The notes under the pieces were generated by a model, which worked only from the letters and a program-made list of their open reading frames with translations, did not search any database and was not told where the DNA came from. The position numbers and the translations under genes are program-made. DNA of 64,000 nt. It comes from Microvelia longipes (lineage: Eukaryota > Arthropoda > Insecta > Hemiptera > Veliidae). The stretch is taken from NCBI GenBank assembly GCA_018340805.1, contig JACMZG010001913.1:24648229-24712228 (forward strand), written 5' to 3'. This document shows, in pieces, positions 58,780 through 64,000 of the stretch (position 1 is the stretch's first letter; every line of letters begins with the position of its first letter).

Positions 58780-60920
58780 TATATCTTAATCAAATTGGAT
58801 TTTTTATCGTACGAACCTTTATGCTAACTCATCAAAACTAACTTTTAAGGATTAATTGACTGTTTAAAAAAAATATAACAACTCAGAACTACTACGCATT
58901 TTTTAACTTTTTTTTTATTAAATTCTGGCCTAGATTTTACAGTAAGTTAGGACATTTGTGTATTTTTACGTGCTTCATAGTGTGAGGCACATTAATCACT
59001 CAGATAGGAAGAGGAGCTGAGTTATAAAACGAAATCTCTTTAAGTTTCTGACATGATTTAATAGTTAAAACATATTTTTACATCGTTAAATTTTTAGATT
59101 AAAGTACATAGGAGTAGACGAACATTTTTATCTTACAACATTGAATTGTGTGGGGTTTAAACAATTTAAAGATGAAGGAATTAAATAGTATTGAAAAACA
59201 TTGATGCCCCAGTTTGTTATTGCCAACCAATTTTCTATTTAAGATATTTTACTAGATTCAAGTATTTTAAGAAAACTCTTTAAGTACATTATATAATTTT
59301 ATTATTGTTATAGTGACATGGTGTAGTTTTACGTATAAGATGATAGATAGTATGTTTGAACTATTAGCTAGTTTTCGACTGCAGATAAAAAAGTCTTCTA
59401 TTCTTTTTCTTCTATAGAAAAAGTTTTCTATTAGCAGTTTTCGGAGGCCGATTGGTGGTATTTGTTGTTACCCCTCCTTTCAGACATAAACTACCCACCT
59501 GTCCCCTTCCTTTTACGAACCTAATCTCATCACATTTGCTCATTTCCCATTGGAAATTTGTTATTTGACTCCTCATTATCTTTTCAAAGACTCTTTTCTT
59601 ACCTATTCCTTCAGATAAGGGTTTTAAAACAAGCTTAAAATTTGTAACCCTATTAGATGCCATTAAGGGGACCTGTAGAATCTCGTAAGGGATCTTAAGA
59701 ATGCTTTAAAGCTTTTTAATGAAAGCTTCTGATGAAAGCTTTAAGACCTCCTTAAGGTTCAGGTTTGGTCTAAGGTTAATCTGTAGAGAATAGGATAGGA
59801 ATAGGGAAAAGCCTTAAGGCTATTCCCTTGAGGGGTCCTTTAAAAAACCGATTAGTCTTAATATTAATTTATAAGGAATAGGATAGGAATAGGGAAAAAC
59901 CTAATGCTACCTAATCTTACCCTAATGATTTTTTTGAGATCCTTAAGGAATAGGGATAATTTTTAAGACTAATCTAAAGGTAATGTGTGTAGAATAAGAG
60001 ATAAAATTAAAAAAGGATAGGTTAGGGTTGGGTTAGGAAAATCTCGTCGAATCCCAACCTTAGCTTTATTTTGATTTTTCAAACATGACCCGAACACGAG
60101 CATAGAAAGGGAGTGGAAGCTCTAAATTCCAAATTATAGCAGTGAAAATGTTTTGTTTAATTTAAACTAAGATAAACCAATATAATTGTATGAGAAACAA
60201 CTATTCGTGTTTGGCAAAATTCTAGAGCGTCAAAAGGTAAGAGATAAATTAATGTAAATTCTTAATTGATAATTAGGTGAACTCTCGTTTGATATCTATG
60301 AGCTGTTTATATTTCATTGTATATTAATTTAAGAGTAAAAAGCTTGTTCTATTCATTTGTTTTTGATATTATCATTTAATAGTTTCATTTGCTTTCAAAT
60401 ATAAACAAAAGAATATTTAACTATAAACCTTTTGTGTATTATTCTTAAAATTTAATTTCTGTCTTTTAAAATGATTTAGTAATTTTGTCGAATTTATGAA
60501 AATATTACCTTTTGCTAGTGTAGAGGTTGAATAGAGTAACTATTATGTATTTTTGTCATATGTTTAACTCTTTTTATACTTAAAATTATGCTTTTATTAT
60601 GTTTAACTATAGCGATAATATTCTAATAGAGTATAGACGTCCACGTATATAAATTTTAAACAAATATTAAATTTCTAAAGAATTCTATTTAAGGTAAGGT
60701 ATAAAAACCTTCACAAAGCTGTTGTATTTAGCTATAAACATTGTAAATGTTAAAATTAAGAGAAACATGCTGACGAGTATGGTATTTAGCTTCTCTTTAT
60801 CGAATATCAAACGACATTAAAAATTACTAACTAGGCTTACATCTGTGGTAGCTACACTTATAAGTGTGATATCGTTAAATTACACTCGTATAAAGCTATT
60901 ATTCAGCATTTTCATATTTT
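58780..60920. other. AT-rich stretch with a short tandem and telomere-like words
   Basis: GGATAGGAATAGGGAAAA occurs at about 59,790 and 59,880. TAGGTTAGGGTTGGGTTAGG lies at about 60,018-60,037. Otherwise nothing is supported. Confidence 0.4.
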
Positions 60921-61300
60921 TAGATCTGCTTCTTACGGGTTAATTGAGAGGGGGTGGGGGCAACATTTTTTTGATATTTTTAGCGGTTGTAATGGCCGCC
61001 ATTTTGAAAAAGCGATGTACATTTGTGTTTTACTCATCAATACCTACAATTTGATACCCTACATGATTTTTTCAAAAAATATTTATTTTTCGTGAATTTG
61101 CGCATTCGCTCATAAATCGTCAAATACGCATGCAAAATAGTTTTCTATATTTTTCCTGTTATTGGATAAAAAAGGTACTCATGTGTACCGAATTTCGGAG
61201 ATGTGGAATCGGATAGACAGACGCTCGACAGAAAGTATAAGGGTTTCGAAGATTATCCTCAAAACCCTAACAAGAAGCCTTGAGCCTCTTAGCCGCACCA
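60920..61300 (+). repeat. Possible repeat with GGCCGCCATTTTG and CCGAATTTCGGAG words
   Basis: AATGGCCGCCATTTTGAAAA, then ATGTGTACCGAATTTCGG and GATAGACAGACGCTCG, follow a pattern I know from common insect transposon 3' regions. There is no second copy in this window, so it is not proved. Confidence 0.3.
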
Positions 61301-61552
61301 CGGCGTTGGGGCAAAGGGCCGCTTCGTAGTCTGATATAGGAAAAGGTTGTAGTTCTATATAAAAACTAGTTTTTATAAGTGAATTCTGCCACGATATAAG
61401 CAAACTTCCAAATGTATAAGTTAAAAACATTATTTGTTTACATTATGTTATGTATGTCATAACACACATAATAGACCAAATGTTCAATTGGAACTAATGC
61501 TAAAATTTAACTTTGTACCTTTGTTTAAAATACATTGTAGTACTCCTATATT

Positions 61553-61587
61553 AAATTTCGAATCTAGTTAATATAGATTCGAAATTT
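61553..61587. other. 14-bp perfect hairpin
   Basis: AAATTTCGAATCTA and TAGATTCGAAATTT are separated by 7 bases. Confidence 0.5.
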
Positions 61588-61659
61588 AGTTGATGTAGAT
61601 TTGTAAACAACAAATCTATATAACAGTAACTAAATCTAACTAATAACTATAGTATCGTT

Positions 61660-61870
61660 TATAAATAAATAAATAAATAAATAAATAACCATTTATTGCA
61701 CATCACACAAATAATTACTTACAATAATAAATTATTACAAATATACTTTATTACTACTTTAACTTACATACTAGTTTTATAAATTTCCCTTAAATAATTC
61801 CTGTGCAATTCGGCCTTTATGCCGTGGTGCCTCTTATGAGGTAGAAAAGTGTTAGATACTCCTAATAAAT
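61660..61870 (-). mobile_element. LINE 3' UTR and (AAAT)n tail
   Basis: On minus: ACGGCATAAAGGCCGAATTG, ATGTGCAATAAATGG, then (TTTA)n to about 61,660. A GTGCAATAAATGG signal followed by a tetranucleotide tail is typical of LINE ends. No coding part remains upstream. Confidence 0.5.
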
Positions 61871-63980
61871 ATAAACATAGTAAAACATAGTATCGTTTAT
61901 AACTAAACTAAATAACTATTTTACTGTACCTAATAATTATATAACGGTTCTTAAGTCGGAGTACCGATTGAAGTCAAGGGGAAGGGGAATAGTTTTAGTT
62001 ACCTGAAAAGGTAAACAATAGAGTAAATTCATGATGTAATCTCTTATGGAAATGAAGAACTGTTGTTGGGACTCGCTTCTATCAGCTACATGGACCTTAT
62101 AACATGGGATAAGGGCTCTGATGTTAAAACTGTTTGTCTTTTGACTGCGTTGCCTTGCAGAATCAGCTGTTAAAAATTTCAAATTATTCTAAAAATATCT
62201 TCTGGACCAATTACTTTAATATATTCTATTTAGTCTATAGAATAATCTATTCAGAGCCTTGCCTCTTGAATCAATACTAAGCCTATCTGAACTGCTTATG
62301 GGTTAGAATGTATGTACTACTTTACACTTGTTATTACCCAGATGAAATCGAGCTGAAGGAAATTTCGGAAAATGGAGAAAGTGTTTAAGAAAGGAAGAGT
62401 GGAAATTTTGACTCCACTTAAGAGCCTACATTGAGAAAAGGAGAAGAGGTCTTAGTTGAAGATCTTAAGAACTATTGCAGTTTAGTTAAATCAAGGAAAC
62501 TGCTCTTATCGTCAACTGTTTGTTCCTCATGTTCCTGATAGAAAACAGAGAAAACTTAATTACACCCAGAAGATCTCCTAGATTTGAGCTAGAGCAAACT
62601 CCGTCAGCTCCTACATAAATCATCATGGACGTCATGGAGCCTTTATCCAGACCCAGAAATCCTCTCAACGCTTTCCGAAGAGGGACCACACCACCACAAA
62701 TTAATGTTCTGATACCAGTGCAACTCACTTTTAAGAAAAAATAATTGTGTGACCAAAAGTGGACGTGTAGTCATGAAGCCACGACTGCAGTAGTACTATT
62801 TTTCTAATTTATTTTAAAGTTTTTTATGTATAAAGTTAAATTAAAAAAGCTTTATTTTATAGACTGAAGTGCTTTGCTAAATTTAATTAAAAAGTGTCAT
62901 TATAATTCCATAAAAGAAAAGAAGTATTATCGAAATTAAAATATTGATCAGTTTAAGTATCTAAAATAATATTGGCAAGACTGAAACTGATAGCAGTCTT
63001 TATATTGTATTTCAATGCTTCTTTTTTTATTATTGGAGTCAAAGAAGGAAAAATCATCAAACTCTAAAGTGAACGAGATGAAAAGAGTGTGCCGAGGTGT
63101 TGTTTTCATTTATATGTTATGAGTGAGTAGACTTCTAGGTCTCAAGATAACACTGTATAATAAGATTTGCAAATGAGGGTCATGCTACGTGCTAAGTGTC
63201 TTCATTCATAAACACTTTCTCAAAGAGAAAAGTAGTTTTCGCTTTATTAATTAATATAAAATAGTTTTTAGTTTTTCTCCACTCCTACTTTAAGTATAAA
63301 GTAAAAGTATCTTAATTCAATAAGATTCTTTTGTAAATTGTTTTATCTCAGAAGTTATGTGTTAAGGATAACAAAAGAGTTTTCCTCCAACACTAATACT
63401 TGAGAAGATTAGTTGATGCGGAATACACTTAGCATATTCTTTTCTTTTTAAAATATCTGATATTGACAGGTCAATTTCTCTTACAATATTCCCTTCCCAA
63501 AATAGTTTACCCTAAAAATATGAACTCCAAGGGCTTAGCTGTCTCAATCAATTTATCCTGGTCAGATGCATGACGCACCGGACCGTAGTATGCTTGTGTC
63601 AGGTGTTTATTAAACAAACCGCAAAGAAATAAGTCCATAATTTTTTAATGCCCTTTTCTGTTTTTTACCCCATTTTTCATTCTTTTGTTTATTTTTCTTG
63701 TTTTTCTATTGTTTTCTATTTTAATCTGCCAGATGACACTAAGATTTCATTTTATCGCGCTTCTAACTTTTTGACACTTAACATTAACAATATTATAAAA
63801 AAAATATGTTGATAACGTCTTGTCTAAATTGCCACCTATTTGTAATTTAATTCATATATGTCAATAAATAATACACGCACACTATTTCATTTACGTTTAC
63901 TACCTTTGTCATTTAGGTTCGCCCAAATTACGCTAATAGATGCGTATACCTTGGTATTTAATAATAATGCCCGTTCAGAT
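61870..63980. other. Non-coding stretch; balanced block at 62.3-62.75 kb
   Basis: The stretch is AT-rich except for about 62,340-62,750. There plus-strand pieces such as ENLITPRRSPRFELEQTP and PLSRPRNPLNAFRRGTTPP look mildly protein-like but are broken by stops, and no family is recognised. Confidence 0.3.
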
Positions 63981-64000
63981 GTATATATATATATATATAT
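63981..64000. repeat. (TA)n microsatellite, runs off the window
   Basis: A TA tract begins at about 63,981 and continues past the window end. Confidence 0.9.

Noticed and set aside
59412..59663. 83-codon minus frame
   Set aside because: No domain or repeat support. It is compatible with a chance frame in a locally balanced region.

Overview
This window looks like a piece of a repeat-rich arthropod, most likely insect, nuclear genome. It is AT-rich (clearly below 40% GC by eye) and carries long (TA)n and (CA)n arrays. Open frames are very short, the only recognisable proteins are decayed retrotransposon parts, and families of inverted-repeat elements recur on both strands. Nothing bacterial or phage-like is present: no operons, Shine-Dalgarno sites or CRISPR. 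No intact host gene can be supported. The species cannot be named from sequence alone.

Recurrent families (my own labels). Family A is an ~800 bp repeat that begins near TTTTCTCATTTATACC, ends near GATGAGGAAAAGTTCCGAGG, and has at least ten whole or partial copies. Family B carries ATTCGCCCGA and GCGGACC motifs and a tRNA-like B box. Family E is a ~180 bp repeat containing GCATAGCCTATCTCAATACA. There is also a three-copy TA-flanked MITE family (GTTGACAGCG termini), a PIF/Harbinger-like family (GGCCCGTATTC termini, TAA or TTA target duplications), and a set of foldback elements that carry hammerhead-ribozyme-like cores.

Layout. 1-0.83 kb: family B. 1.37-4.66 kb: frameshifted APE-type non-LTR retrotransposon on +, with endonuclease, reverse transcriptase and poly(A) tail. 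4.7-5.2 kb: (TA)n around a family B fragment. 5.8-8.4 kb: family A pieces and a hAT-like end. 10-10.9 kb: a foldback and a 290 bp MITE. 12.3-12.9 kb: C-terminal RNase H region of a second LINE on -. 13.6-18 kb: families A and B, a TA MITE, a 1.08 kb Harbinger derivative, and a hammerhead-like motif at 17.0 kb. 24.9-25.8 kb: RNase H region of a further LINE on -, then a nearly complete family A copy. 26.7-29.6 kb: family B and a TA MITE. 33.7-34.9 kb: a TA MITE and a 237 bp foldback with hammerhead cores in both arms. About 38.8-46.4 kb: sequence that looks like an uncorrected long-read patch, with compressed homopolymers and scrambled repeats. 47.2-48.6 kb: long family A copy. 49.2-51 kb: a nested MITE pair, a 43-bp minisatellite and a large inverted repeat. 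53.0-53.8 kb: decayed tandem array. 58.06-58.78 kb: 715 bp foldback with hammerhead-like cores. 61-62 kb: LINE tail on -.

The elements are independent parasites and their relics. The most interesting shared thread is the recurrence of a CTGATGA...GAAA core in several foldback elements, plus one separate motif at 16,986-17,026 with all catalytic-core residues and two good helices. Coordinates of repeat edges are approximate to about 10-20 bases unless a target-site duplication is given.
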